From positions 1,603 through 57,684 of the forward strand of contig NZ_AXAC01000023.1 of the NCBI RefSeq assembly GCF_000472665.1: DNA of 56,082 bases, read 5' to 3'. The position numbers and the translations under genes were made by a program. The notes under the pieces were generated by a model. The model made no database searches, had not been told where the DNA came from, and saw nothing but the letters and a program-made list of their open reading frames with translations. Origin of the DNA: Acetobacterium malicum subsp. dehalogenans DSM 11527. GTDB lineage: Bacteria > Bacillota > Clostridia > Eubacteriales > Eubacteriaceae. Positions 25,751 to 34,387 of the stretch are shown here, piece after piece. Position 1 is the stretch's first letter; the number at the start of each line of letters is the position of its first letter.

Positions 25751-27088
25751 ATGATCTTTGAAGGATTAAATGAAAAATTCCAAAATATATTTTCCCAACT
25801 AAAGCGCAAAGGAAAACTCAGCGAAAAAGACATCCAGGAAGTTAATCGGGAAATTAAAATGGCTCTTTTAGAAGCCGATGTCAATTTCAAAGTTGTTAAG
25901 CAATTTACCAAAAATATCGGTGAACGGGCGATTGGCCAAGAGGTGCTTAGCAGCCTGACTCCAGGGCAGCAATTTATCAAGATTGTCAAAGATGAAATGA
26001 CAACCCTTCTGGGCGGCGAAATCGAGCGTATGGACTTTGTTCAGGGACGCCAGAATGTTTATATGATGGTGGGTCTTCAGGGTGCTGGTAAAACGACGAC
26101 AGCAGCCAAACTGGCAAACCTGCTACGCAAAGAGAAAAAATTCAAACCCTTGCTGGTTGCCTGTGACGTCTATCGTCCGGCGGCAATTAAACAGCTGGAA
26201 ATCCTCGGGGATGAATTAAAGATTGACGTCTATTCTGAACATGATGTAAAAGATCCGGTGGGCATAGCCAAGCGGGGAATGCAAAAATCAATTGAAGGTC
26301 ATTATGATCTGGTGATCATGGATACAGCTGGTCGATTGCAAATTGATGAAGCACTGATGGATGAACTGGTCAATATCAAAGAAGCTATCAATCCCACTGA
26401 AATTTTATTAACAGTCGATGGGATGACCGGGCAGGAATCGGTCAATGTCGCCAACGAGTTTAATCGCTTGCTTGATATTTCAGGAGTAATCCTGACCAAA
26501 CTGGATGGAGATACCCGCGGCGGGGCCGCTTTATCGATTACCTATACGATTGGCAAAGCCATAAAATATATCGGAACCGGTGAAAAATTGACCGATATTG
26601 AGCTCTTTTATCCGGACCGGATGGCATCGCGTATTTTAGGAATGGGAGATGTATTATCCTTCATTGACAAAGCCCAAAGTATGATGGATGACGAAAAAGC
26701 CAAAGAGCTGGAAGAAAAGTTCAGAAATCAGGATTTTGATCTCAATGACTTTTTAGATCAGATCAAACAGATCGAAAGCATGGGTTCCATCAGCAGCTTA
26801 TTGGAAATGATGCCGGGAGCCAATAAAAAAGCATTGAAGAATGTGGATTTATCTGGGGCTGATACAAAAAAAACCGAGGCCATTATCTTATCCATGACGC
26901 AGGAAGAACGACATAAACCAGGGATCATCAATGCCAGCAGACGAAGACGAATCGCGTTGGGAAGCGGCACCATGGTTGCGGATGTTAACCGGTTGTTAAA
27001 GGGATTTGAACAATCAAAAAAAATGATGAAACAAATGTCAAATCCGAGCATGGCTAAAAAAGGACGCATGAAGCTTCCATTTATGTAA
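25751..27088 (+). CDS. ffh: Signal recognition particle protein Ffh
   Basis: 445 residues. N domain, then G domain with [28 protein letters not shown] and [10 protein letters not shown], and a methionine-rich M domain with [14 protein letters not shown] that binds the SRP RNA. It targets nascent membrane proteins to FtsY. RBS GAGGTG precedes the ATG. No SRP RNA gene was recognised in the window. Confidence 0.98.
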   Translation: MIFEGLNEKFQNIFSQLKRKGKLSEKDIQEVNREIKMALLEADVNFKVVKQFTKNIGERAIGQEVLSSLTPGQQFIKIVKDEMTTLLGGEIERMDFVQGRQNVYMMVGLQGAGKTTTAAKLANLLRKEKKFKPLLVACDVYRPAAIKQLEILGDELKIDVYSEHDVKDPVGIAKRGMQKSIEGHYDLVIMDTAGRLQIDEALMDELVNIKEAINPTEILLTVDGMTGQESVNVANEFNRLLDISGVILTKLDGDTRGGAALSITYTIGKAIKYIGTGEKLTDIELFYPDRMASRILGMGDVLSFIDKAQSMMDDEKAKELEEKFRNQDFDLNDFLDQIKQIESMGSISSLLEMMPGANKKALKNVDLSGADTKKTEAIILSMTQEERHKPGIINASRRRRIALGSGTMVADVNRLLKGFEQSKKMMKQMSNPSMAKKGRMKLPFM

Positions 27089-27149
27089 AATCAGTGTTAT
27101 CAAGGACATTATGTCATTAGATAAAGAAGTTAAGAAAGGGGGAACAAAC

Positions 27150-27395
27150 ATGGCAGTTAAAATCAGATTAAAAAGAATGGGTAAAAAGAAAAAACCTTTT
27201 TATAGAATCGTTGTTGCAGATGCACGAGCACCACGTGATGGTAAGTTCATCGAAGAAATTGGATACTACAACCCTTGTGTTGACCCTGCACTCGTAAAAG
27301 TAGATGCAGATAAAGCCAAAACATGGTTGGCCAATGGCGCAAAACCAACGGACACCGTTAAGTATTTATTAAAAAGAGAAAACGTAATCGAGTAG
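27150..27395 (+). CDS. rpsP: 30S ribosomal protein S16
   Basis: 81 residues, [22 protein letters not shown]..., the standard S16 beginning. The ATG at 27150 has AAAGGGGG upstream; an in-frame ATG at 27111 lacks an RBS. It is part of the ffh-rpsP-khpA unit. Confidence 0.97.
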   Translation: MAVKIRLKRMGKKKKPFYRIVVADARAPRDGKFIEEIGYYNPCVDPALVKVDADKAKTWLANGAKPTDTVKYLLKRENVIE

Positions 27396-27411
27396 TACCA
27401 GGAGGTAAATG

Positions 27412-27642
27412 ATGAAAGAACTTGTGGAAATTATTGCAAAAGCTCTTGTTGAACACCCCGATGCGGTATCTGTCCAGGAAGTTGAAGGCGAACAATCCAT
27501 TATTTTGGAATTGAAAGTTGCTGACGACGATATGGGCAAAGTCATTGGAAAACAGGGGCGCATCGCAAAAGCAATTCGTACCGTCATAAAAGCCGCTGCC
27601 ACGAAAGAAGATAAACGTGTCATGTTGGAAATTATCCAATAA
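27412..27642 (+). CDS. khpA: KH-domain RNA-binding protein KhpA
   Basis: 76 residues, one KH domain with the loop [14 protein letters not shown] (GxxG type). KhpA with KhpB (not here) binds many RNAs and affects cell shape and division in Gram-positives. GGAGG (27401-27405) serves ATG 27412; ATG 27409 is also possible. It sits between rpsP and rimM as in most Firmicutes. Confidence 0.95.
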   Translation: MKELVEIIAKALVEHPDAVSVQEVEGEQSIILELKVADDDMGKVIGKQGRIAKAIRTVIKAAATKEDKRVMLEIIQ

Positions 27643-27649
27643 AGGCATT

Positions 27650-27675
27650 GGGCTGTGTATACAGCTCTTTTTTTT
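27650..27675 (+). terminator. Hairpin with T-run between khpA and rimM
   Basis: GGGCTGT and ACAGCTC pair (one G-T) with a GTAT loop, followed by eight or more T. It probably lowers read-through into rimM-trmD. Confidence 0.8.
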
Positions 27676-27710
27676 CGTGTCTTTTTAGGGCATAAAAACA
27701 GGAGATAATA

Positions 27711-28226
27711 ATGGAAAATAATAATCGTTTAATCATCATTGGCCGTATTCTTGGTGTTCATGGAATCAAGGGCGAATTAAAAGTTCTGCCCCTGACCGAC
27801 GATCCCGGACGTTTTTATGATTTGGACTCGATCACCCTGATCCATGACAAAACTGAAACAGATTACAAGATTACCAATTGCCGCCTCCACAAAAGCAACG
27901 TGCTACTGTTTCTCGAAGGCATCACCAACCGCAATGATGCGGAAACATTGACAGGCAGAGAAGTCGGTATCCCGAAAGAATTAGCGGTTTCGTTGGCTGA
28001 AGATGAATTTTTTATCGAAGATTTATTGGGGTTGCCGGTTTACAATGACGGCCAGCTACTGGGAAAAATTACCGATGTGATGCAAGCCGGTGGGGTGGAT
28101 GTTTATACCATTACCACAGGCAAGAAAATCTACTGTGTACCGGCGCGAAAACTCTATTTCACTGAAATCAATGTAAAAGCCGGCCGAATCGATGCAAGCA
28201 TCCCCCAGGAAATATTGGATCTATGA
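27711..28226 (+). CDS. rimM: Ribosome maturation factor RimM
   Basis: 171 residues. The N-terminal RimM domain (GRILGVHGIKGELKVLPLTD) is followed by a PRC-barrel (EFFIEDLLGLPVYNDGQLLG). It helps assemble the 30S head around S19. It overlaps trmD by 4 bases (ATGA), so translation is coupled. Confidence 0.97.
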   Translation: MENNNRLIIIGRILGVHGIKGELKVLPLTDDPGRFYDLDSITLIHDKTETDYKITNCRLHKSNVLLFLEGITNRNDAETLTGREVGIPKELAVSLAEDEFFIEDLLGLPVYNDGQLLGKITDVMQAGGVDVYTITTGKKIYCVPARKLYFTEINVKAGRIDASIPQEILDL

Positions 28227-28948
28227 AGTTTTACTTTTTAACCTTATTCCCGGAAATCTTCGAAACTTATTTTCAGACCGGGATGATCGGCCGCGGTGTC
28301 AAAGCGGGTTTAATCGACTATAGCGTGATCAATATTCGAGATTTCTCCGGCAATAAACATCATAAAGTGGATGATACCCCTTATGGAGGCGGTGCTGGAA
28401 TGGTGATGGCGGCGCCACCAATTGTTGCGGCCCTGAAAAGCATTCCTGATTTTAGCAATTACCCGGTCATTTATTTAACTCCGGGGGGCAAACCATTTGA
28501 ACAAAAAGATGGGCAGAGGCTTTCGGTGTATCCGGGTATAATTTTTATCTGCGGCCATTATGAAGGTATCGACCAGCGAGTTATTGATGGTTATGTGGAT
28601 CTCGAATTTTCAGTTGGTGACTATGTCTTGACCGGCGGCGAATTACCAGCCTTGACCATGGCTGATGCCATCGCCCGACATATTCCCGGTTTTCTGGGAA
28701 ACGGCGACAGTTTAGCGGAAGAGTCTTTTGAAAGTCATCTGCTGGAGTATCCCCACTATACCAAACCCCGGGAATTTGAAGGTGCAGAAGTACCAGAAGT
28801 CCTTTTATCCGGCAATCATGCCGAGATTAATAAATGGCGTTTAAACCAGGCAGAGTCACGGACGCGATTAATACGGCCTGATTTATTTGAAAAATACGAA
28901 AAACACAATAAAAAAAAAACTTGCACAAAGAATAAACAAAGTGTATAA
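28223..28948 (+). CDS. trmD: tRNA (guanine37-N1)-methyltransferase TrmD
   Basis: 241 residues, a SPOUT knotted methyltransferase that uses SAM to make m1G37 and prevent frameshifting. Motifs are [26 protein letters not shown] and the knot [14 protein letters not shown]. The C-terminus is lysine-rich and overlaps the -35 and -10 boxes of the rplS promoter. Confidence 0.98.
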   Translation: MKFYFLTLFPEIFETYFQTGMIGRGVKAGLIDYSVINIRDFSGNKHHKVDDTPYGGGAGMVMAAPPIVAALKSIPDFSNYPVIYLTPGGKPFEQKDGQRLSVYPGIIFICGHYEGIDQRVIDGYVDLEFSVGDYVLTGGELPALTMADAIARHIPGFLGNGDSLAEESFESHLLEYPHYTKPREFEGAEVPEVLLSGNHAEINKWRLNQAESRTRLIRPDLFEKYEKHNKKKTCTKNKQSV

Positions 28949-28949
28949 T
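28921..28949 (+). promoter_or_regulatory. Promoter of rplS inside the trmD end
   Basis: TTGCAC (28921-28926), 17 bases, TATAAT (28944-28949). The -10 box spans the trmD stop codon. Confidence 0.8.
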
Positions 28950-28954
28950 ATGTC

Positions 28955-29021
28955 AGTATGTTATTAAGAGAGACGGTCCTCTGTACGAGATGCATGAACG
29001 TCGGAAATCGAATATTAAGGA
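28955..29021 (+). promoter_or_regulatory. Candidate L19 leader (rplS 5' UTR)
   Basis: The ~70-base leader between promoter and RBS is purine-rich and able to fold (AGAG with CTCT, further short ACG/CGT pairs around 28968-29012). Low-GC Firmicutes carry an autoregulatory L19 leader at this place. I identify it by position and rough structure only. Confidence 0.4.
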
Positions 29022-29028
29022 GAAAAAA

Positions 29029-29373
29029 ATGGACATTATTAAAAAGATTCAATTAGAAAATATGAAGGCAGAGCCACCAAAGTTTAACGTTGGTGATACT
29101 GTTAAAGTTCATGTTAAAGTAATCGAAGGTAAAAAAGAAAGAATTCAGATTTTTGAAGGCATCGTCCTTAAAAGACAAAACGGCGGCGTTGGTGAAACGT
29201 TCACCGTGCGTAAAATATCTTCTGGCTTTGGAGTTGAACGAACCTTCCTGATCCATTCACCAAAAATCGAAAAAGTTGATGTGGTTAGACGTGGTAAGGT
29301 ACGTCGAGCTAAACTTAACTATCTTCGTGATCGAGTTGGTAAATCAGCAAAAGTCAAAGAAAAAAGAGCGTAA
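29029..29373 (+). CDS. rplS: 50S ribosomal protein L19
   Basis: 114 residues, with [26 protein letters not shown] and [27 protein letters not shown] lies before ATG 29029; the longer frame from 28990 would start inside the leader. It is at the 30S-50S interface. A terminator follows directly. Confidence 0.97.
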   Translation: MDIIKKIQLENMKAEPPKFNVGDTVKVHVKVIEGKKERIQIFEGIVLKRQNGGVGETFTVRKISSGFGVERTFLIHSPKIEKVDVVRRGKVRRAKLNYLRDRVGKSAKVKEKRA

Positions 29374-29376
29374 TTC

Positions 29377-29399
29377 AGAGGCTGTCAAGCCTCTTTTTT
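29377..29399 (+). terminator. Terminator after rplS
   Basis: AGAGGCT, a GTCA loop, AGCCTCT, then T6. Confidence 0.9.
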
Positions 29400-29449
29400 G
29401 GTTAACTGGTGTTTTAAAAATAATTAGTTACTAGCAAGGAAGTGAAGAA

Positions 29450-29977
29450 ATGAAAGAAGATCAGGAATCTAAAGGTAATTTGGAACTTAAAGAATGGATA
29501 CAATCCGCAGTGATTGCCATTGTTCTTGCTTTTATCATAAAAATGTTTTTATTCGACTTTGTCATGGTCCAGGGAAGCTCGATGTTTCCTACCCTGGTTG
29601 AGGGGGATCGACTGATTGTCAATAAAATCGGCTATACCATTGGTGAGCCAGACTATGGCGATATTGTGATTCTGAGCTATAGCGACAGTGTCGAGTATGT
29701 CAAGCGGGTGATTGGTAAAGGTGGCGATACGATCGAAATAAAAGACATGGTTGTTTACCGTAATGGCGAGCCCTTATCTGAAGACTATATCAACACCGAT
29801 CCGTATGAGGATTTTTCTGAAGTTACCGTTCCAACTGGCACTTATTTCGTTATGGGTGATAACCGGGCTAACAGTTCAGACAGCCGTTATTCAAGTCTTG
29901 GATTTGTGGAAAGGGATGCCATTGACGGAAAAGTCATCTTTAGAATTTGGCCCCTTTCGGAAATTGGACTGGTATAA
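29450..29977 (+). CDS. lepB: Signal peptidase I
   Basis: 175 residues, single-membrane-span Gram-positive type. The span is at ~16-36, then the catalytic Ser44 in QGSSMFPTL and Lys85 in YVKRVIG; the box MGDNRANSSDSR follows near the end. It cleaves signal peptides outside the membrane. RBS AAGGAAG. The stop is 2 bases from the rbgA start, so the pair is co-translated. Confidence 0.96.
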   Translation: MKEDQESKGNLELKEWIQSAVIAIVLAFIIKMFLFDFVMVQGSSMFPTLVEGDRLIVNKIGYTIGEPDYGDIVILSYSDSVEYVKRVIGKGGDTIEIKDMVVYRNGEPLSEDYINTDPYEDFSEVTVPTGTYFVMGDNRANSSDSRYSSLGFVERDAIDGKVIFRIWPLSEIGLV

Positions 29978-29979
29978 TA

Positions 29980-30819
29980 ATGTCAGCAGAAAAAATTGAA
30001 TATATCCAGTGGTATCCGGGCCATATGGCCAAAGCTAACCGTGAAATAAAAGAAAAACTCAAACTGATCAATGTGGTCATTGAAGTGGTCGATGCCAGGC
30101 TGCCGCTATCAAGCAAGAATCCCGAGATCAACCAGTATACCTGGAACAAGCAGCACATTTTGTTACTGAATAAGTCGGATTTAGCTGATCCGGAAGTGAG
30201 TCTAGAATGGATCGACTGGTTTAAGAAAAATACTGAAATCGAGAAAGTCGTGTTGTTTGACGCCTTTGACCGACGGATGAAAACCGATCTGGTCAGAACC
30301 ATTCATGAGTTGAATATTAAAGAAAAAGCGCAGGTAAAATGCCTGGTTTGCGGAATTCCCAATGTTGGAAAGTCAACGGTGATCAATAGCCTGATTGGCA
30401 AAAAGAAAACCCAGATTGGCAATAAACCAGGGGTTACAAAGGGTCAGCAATGGCTTAGCACCCCAGACCACCTGATGTTGCTGGACACCCCGGGAATATT
30501 ATGGCCAAAGTTTGAAGATCCGCTGGTGGGGCTGCATTTAGCCTGGTTAGGTTCCATCAAAGATACCATATACGAAAAAGAAAATATTGCCGCGGATCTG
30601 CTGAAATATCTGTTAGTGTATTATCCCGATGAACTGGAAGCAATATATAAAATTGAGGTTGTGGGTAAAAACCTTCCGGAGGTTTTCGACGCCATTGCCA
30701 AAAGTCGGGGACTGCTCGTTAAAGGCGGCGAATACGATTATGCCCGCACCAGTGTGTTAATTCTCAACGATTTTAAAAATGGCCGGATCGGTCGGATCAC
30801 TTTGGAACGACCGGAGTAA
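29980..30819 (+). CDS. rbgA: Ribosome biogenesis GTPase RbgA (YlqF)
   Basis: 279 residues, a circularly permuted GTPase: G4 NKSDLAD comes first, then G1 GIPNVGKSTVINSL, G2 and G3 DTPGI. The N-terminus IQWYPGHMAKA is the family's hallmark. It is needed for late 50S assembly. The start ATG 29980 has no clear RBS and lies 2 bases after lepB, so it depends on coupling. Confidence 0.96.
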   Translation: MSAEKIEYIQWYPGHMAKANREIKEKLKLINVVIEVVDARLPLSSKNPEINQYTWNKQHILLLNKSDLADPEVSLEWIDWFKKNTEIEKVVLFDAFDRRMKTDLVRTIHELNIKEKAQVKCLVCGIPNVGKSTVINSLIGKKKTQIGNKPGVTKGQQWLSTPDHLMLLDTPGILWPKFEDPLVGLHLAWLGSIKDTIYEKENIAADLLKYLLVYYPDELEAIYKIEVVGKNLPEVFDAIAKSRGLLVKGGEYDYARTSVLILNDFKNGRIGRITLERPE

Positions 30820-30839
30820 CAACGTTTATCAATTATTTA

Positions 30840-30879
30840 AACAATCAGTTTCTGTTTATCAGAAAGCTGGTTGTTTTTT
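30840..30879 (+). terminator. Terminator after rbgA
   Basis: AACAATCAG... pairs with CTGGTTGTT (G-T tolerated) with an inner TTTCT/AGAAA stem; T6 follows. The rnhB gene has a TATAAT box at 30993-30998 but no good -35. Confidence 0.8.
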
Positions 30880-31037
30880 AGTTGTCAGACAGTATGCCAG
30901 AGAAGAGTCAGTGGATGGCTGATACTTTAAGCTGTGGGGACTGAAAATTGTTTAATGGGAGCATCTGACTATTTTTTATTGAAGATCTATAGTATAATGG
31001 CGATATACAATATTGACGAATAATAAAAGAGGTAATT

Positions 31038-31814
31038 ATGAATTCATTTGAAAAGATGACTGTCACAGGTATCAAGGAATACATCTCACAAAAGCAAATG
31101 CAATCATATCCTGATCTGATCCCAGCGCTGAAGGACGACCCCCGGGTAGCCGTTAAAAAAATTGGCGAATCTCTGGAGAAGAAAGTAGCAGCCAGAGATA
31201 AAGAAGTTGATCGAATAGTAAAAATGAAATCTATTGAAGCTGGCTATTATCAGAGTGGTATTCTTAGAATTGGCGGAATCGATGAGGTTGGCCGGGGACC
31301 GTTAGCGGGACCAGTGGTAACCTGTGTCATTATTCTAAAGCCGGACTCCAGCCGCTTATATGTCAATGATTCTAAGAAGGTATCCAAGAAAATTCGTGAG
31401 AGCTTATGTGAACAGTTGCTTGAAGACGCAGTCGATTATGCGATCGGTCAGGTAGATAATGATCTGATTGACAGTCTCAACATTCTGAATGCCACCAAAA
31501 AGGCGATGACCGATTCATTAAACACATTATCTGTTAAACCAGATCTGCTGTTGATTGATGCACTGCACATCGACTCAGAAATTCCCCAAAAATCGATAAT
31601 TCATGGTGATGCCACCAGTTATTCAATTGCAGCGGCGAGTATCGTTGCCAAGGTTTATCGGGATAATCTGATGCAGATTTTTCACGAACAGTATCCGCAA
31701 TACGGTTTTGATCACAATATGGGCTACGGTACTGCCGAACATATTGATGCGTTGCGTAAGTATGGGCCAACACCTATCCACCGCAGCAGTTTTATTCAGA
31801 ATCTAGGTTTGTAA
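31038..31814 (+). CDS. rnhB: Ribonuclease HII
   Basis: 258 residues. A ~75-residue N-terminal helical extension, like the Bacillus form, precedes the catalytic domain with GIDEVGRGPLAGP (Asp82, Glu83) and, later, DALHI. It cuts RNA in RNA/DNA hybrids and removes single ribonucleotides. RBS AGAGG. The stop overlaps the next start by one base (TAATG). Confidence 0.96.
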   Translation: MNSFEKMTVTGIKEYISQKQMQSYPDLIPALKDDPRVAVKKIGESLEKKVAARDKEVDRIVKMKSIEAGYYQSGILRIGGIDEVGRGPLAGPVVTCVIILKPDSSRLYVNDSKKVSKKIRESLCEQLLEDAVDYAIGQVDNDLIDSLNILNATKKAMTDSLNTLSVKPDLLLIDALHIDSEIPQKSIIHGDATSYSIAAASIVAKVYRDNLMQIFHEQYPQYGFDHNMGYGTAEHIDALRKYGPTPIHRSSFIQNLGL

Positions 31815-32179
31815 TGAAAACCCACAATGTAAAAAAAGGGAAGGCCGGAGAAGAATTAGCGGTAGCATTTTTAACGAACTCCGATCATCAACTTTGTGAA
31901 ATGAACTATAAAAAACCATCTGGTGAAATTGATCTTATTACTCAGGATGGTGACACTCTGGTTTTCGTCGAAGTGAAGTATCGAAAAAACCTCGACTACG
32001 GATACCCCCGGGAATCAGTGACCCGTGCGAAACAAAAACGAATTGCCAAAACAGCGCTCTGGTATTTAAAGGAGAAACAGCTTGATGATGTCAATATCCG
32101 CTTTGACGTCATTGAAATATATTATTGTCCGGATGGGGAACAAGTGATCAATCATTTTGAGAACGCTTTTTCATACTGA
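31814..32179 (+). CDS. yraN: YraN/UPF0102 family nuclease-like protein
   Basis: 121 residues. Pattern KGKAGEELAVAFL, GEIDLI, and VFVEVKYRK is the PD-(D/E)XK-like fold seen in UPF0102. The role is not settled; it is commonly next to rnhB. Start ATG 31814 overlaps the rnhB stop. Confidence 0.93.
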   Translation: MKTHNVKKGKAGEELAVAFLTNSDHQLCEMNYKKPSGEIDLITQDGDTLVFVEVKYRKNLDYGYPRESVTRAKQKRIAKTALWYLKEKQLDDVNIRFDVIEIYYCPDGEQVINHFENAFSY

Positions 32180-32233
32180 TCAAAATTTTTTAATCAAAAT
32201 CGATGCTAAACTCGATTTTTATACTGAAAATAA

Positions 32234-32277
32234 AACAGGGCTGAAGTCAGAAAATCTGACTTCAGCCCTGTTATTTT
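32234..32277. terminator. Strong bidirectional terminator
   Basis: A perfect 18-bp stem (AACAGGGCTGAAGTCAGA with its exact reverse complement) around an AAA loop, followed by TTATTTTT on + and T-rich sequence on -. It separates yraN from the convergent gene at 32284. Confidence 0.95.
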
Positions 32278-32283
32278 TAAATA

Positions 32284-32604
32284 CTATTGGCCGTCATCTA
32301 CCGAGATCAGAAAAACCTTTTCAGAATAGGTACCCTTATTTTCTTTATTCTGAATTTTTAAATAATCAATATGAAGTGGCTCATACTCAAAGGTCTCCAC
32401 AATTGCATCCAGCAATTCGTAGATATCCGAAAGTTCATCTTCCGAGGGTCTTTTCAAAAATATTTGAGCCTTTTCGAGAAGCTTGTCTTTTAATGCATCT
32501 CGAACTTCTGATTCACCTAAGATTTTGTACTCACAGGTACGTCCGCTGTCTCTAATGATTTCAGGAATTTTATCCCGAACAATTTTGTTGTACTCAACTT
32601 TCAT
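32284..32604 (-). CDS. MazG-like/HisE-like NTP pyrophosphohydrolase family protein
   Basis: 106 residues. YNKIVRDKIPEII at the N-terminus and KLLEKAQIFLKRPSEDELSDIYELLDAI resemble the phosphoribosyl-ATP pyrophosphohydrolase/MazG-like helical family; the acidic helices bind Mg2+. The first usual acidic pair (EExxE) is changed to EKAQIF, so activity is doubtful. Substrate unknown. RBS GAGGTGA; a promoter (TTGTTT-18-TATAAT) lies upstream. Confidence 0.7.
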   Translation of the reverse strand: MKVEYNKIVRDKIPEIIRDSGRTCEYKILGESEVRDALKDKLLEKAQIFLKRPSEDELSDIYELLDAIVETFEYEPLHIDYLKIQNKENKGTYSEKVFLISVDDGQ

Positions 32605-32623
32605 AAACTATCACCTCAAGCAT

Positions 32624-32653
32624 ATTATACCCAATGGTTCCATTTAAAAACAA
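32624..32653 (-). promoter_or_regulatory. Promoter of the MazG-like gene
   Basis: On the minus strand, TTGTTT (32648-32653), 18 bases, TATAAT (32624-32629). Confidence 0.6.
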
Positions 32654-32734
32654 GAGGGATAATTTATTTTTAAGAAAAAACCTGACTGATTCCGATTTGA
32701 TGTTGTGATATAATAAAAGGATAAGATAATTGGA

Positions 32735-32845
32735 ATGAGTGCCACAAATTTTCTGGAAAGAGAACCAGCTGAAGTCATTCTCTGCGTTTTCGCGGGAATT
32801 TTGGGTATGTATCTCTTAATTGCTTGCGGTTGTCATCTCGATTAA
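32735..32845 (+). CDS. Possible 36-residue small membrane protein
   Basis: An ATG at 32735 opens 36 codons, MSATNFLEREPAEVILCVF... ending CGCHLD. The middle is hydrophobic enough for one membrane span. TATAAT at 32709-32714 could give a transcript starting about 32721, but the RBS is weak (AAGGAT, 12 bases upstream). No homologue is known to me. It may be chance. Confidence 0.25.
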   Translation: MSATNFLEREPAEVILCVFAGILGMYLLIACGCHLD

Positions 32846-33028
32846 AGATCAAAACAAGCTACTTATCAATAAAAATAAAACTAGCGCTTGTATTTTTGCT
32901 GAAGAAATACTATTATAATTAGAACAATTCTATTTTATAATAGCGATCAAATAAATGGTTTAAAACTACTACAATCCTATCTAGATGGCCGCAAAATTTT
33001 GGTTAAATGTCGGAAGGAGGGTTTTATT

Positions 33029-34276
33029 ATGGGGAAGCTAATGATATCAGTGTTAATATTGGCAGTGATCAGTGTAAGTATTTTTACTTTCAACTATATA
33101 AGTCCTGGAAAATTGGACTCAACAGAAGAGCTTTCATCGAATCTGAATCAAATAAAAGAAGTTGAAATACCAACTGACAAAATAATAAATGCAAAAGATT
33201 ATGGAGCAAAAGGAGATGGGGTAACAGATGACACAGCGGCCTTACAAGATGCAATTGATGAATCGAGTAAAGAAAATGCGCTGTTGGTCATACCAGAATC
33301 GGAGCAGCCATATTTTATCACAAAACAATTGATCCTCAGTAAGGACACGCACATTAGCGGTTATGGAGCTGTGTTATTTATGGCCCCGGAAGAAGACACA
33401 ATCCGGAATATGCTTTGGTCAGATCCCGATGATATTGTTACAAATATTTCAATCCAAGGACTGACTTTAAGATCAGAAAATACCATTGCAGGGGTTGATT
33501 ATTATGCAAATAGTATGGTCAGTAATGTTCAGGGAATGTACTTTCAAGGTGTAGAAACAATGAAGATTAATGATGTTTTCATGGATAATGTCTATGTTGG
33601 TTTAAAAATATCCCAAACCGGTAATCAGAAAAATAAAGATATAAAGGTGAGTAATTTAAAAATAGACCATTCTGGGATGCCGATACAGGTTTCGGGTACC
33701 AATGGCTTTAGTATGGTTGACAGTATCCTGAATTCAAATGAAGGTGGAACGAAATGGTTGCATTCTGCATATCTGCGAGGTGACAACAGTAATTTTTATT
33801 TTAAAAATGTTGAGTTCAATAATGCGTCTGGAGGAGGAATAGCAATTGCTGGAAATCCACAGTACAATAATCCGCCTGAAAACATGGTGTTTAAAGACTG
33901 CCGTATCAAAGATAGTGTTGTCGGCGTTCATATCAATAGTGGCGCCAAAAACATAACAATATCTGGCCTGGTTATTGAAGGGAGCAGCTTGGGGTTTAAA
34001 ATCAACGAAGCGTCGGAATTAAACATTGATGAGGTGAGCATCAGCGGATCAAAATGGAAAGAGAATGACCACGGCGGTTTTAGCATTGAAAATGTTGGAC
34101 AATCGACAATTTCAAATATTACAATAGATGCCAGTGATATAACAGAATCCTTATGTTTGTTGATTGGAAATATTGAAGATCTGAGATTATCTTCATTTGA
34201 AGATAATAACGTAAAAAATATTCCCTTATATAGCGTTAACAGTACCGCAAAAATAAAAAATCTGATTATTGAATAA
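33029..34276 (+). CDS. Exported right-handed beta-helix protein (pectate-lyase-3-like), paralogue A
   Basis: 415 residues from ATG 33029, AAGGAGG 8 bases upstream. A short hydrophobic N-terminus (residues 4-22) acts as signal peptide or anchor. Then comes the Pectate_lyase_3 start NAKDYGAKGDGVTDDTAALQ, followed by ISGYGA, ENTIAG and NSMVSNVQGM, then beta-helix rungs to the end. The fold is that of polysaccharide lyases, epimerases and tail spikes. Catalytic residues are not evident. It closely resembles the protein at 55398 and lies just ahead of a polysaccharide cluster, so a role in trimming, epimerising or anchoring the polymer is inferred. Confidence 0.85.
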   Translation: MGKLMISVLILAVISVSIFTFNYISPGKLDSTEELSSNLNQIKEVEIPTDKIINAKDYGAKGDGVTDDTAALQDAIDESSKENALLVIPESEQPYFITKQLILSKDTHISGYGAVLFMAPEEDTIRNMLWSDPDDIVTNISIQGLTLRSENTIAGVDYYANSMVSNVQGMYFQGVETMKINDVFMDNVYVGLKISQTGNQKNKDIKVSNLKIDHSGMPIQVSGTNGFSMVDSILNSNEGGTKWLHSAYLRGDNSNFYFKNVEFNNASGGGIAIAGNPQYNNPPENMVFKDCRIKDSVVGVHINSGAKNITISGLVIEGSSLGFKINEASELNIDEVSISGSKWKENDHGGFSIENVGQSTISNITIDASDITESLCLLIGNIEDLRLSSFEDNNVKNIPLYSVNSTAKIKNLIIE

Positions 34277-34315
34277 TTTCATTTAAGAGACGTATAAAAA
34301 AAGTTCAGATAGTGG

Positions 34316-34369
34316 CATCTTAGAAACAGCATCACATTAATGAGCTAAGATGACATCAATTAATGATGT
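34316..34369 (+). promoter_or_regulatory. Two hairpins in the leader of the aminotransferase gene
   Basis: CATCTTAG (34316-34323) pairs with CTAAGATG (34345-34352), and ACATCA (34353-34358) with TGATGT (34364-34369), which runs into TTTT and the RBS AGGAGG. The second hairpin could act as weak terminator or RBS mask. Confidence 0.45.
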
Positions 34370-34387
34370 TTTAGGAGGACGACAACA

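Larger units (their letters stand above)
32605..33028. other. 424-base intergenic stretch before the polysaccharide region
   Basis: It holds the promoter of the MazG-like gene, the small ORF at 32735 and a TATAAT at 32914-32919 without a good -35 box. I saw no riboswitch here, in contrast to the leader of the paralogous gene at 55398. Confidence 0.5.

Noticed and set aside
32157-32555. 132-codon + strand frame across the terminator and MazG-like gene
   Set aside because: It runs through an 18-bp terminator stem and opposes a gene with promoter and RBS.
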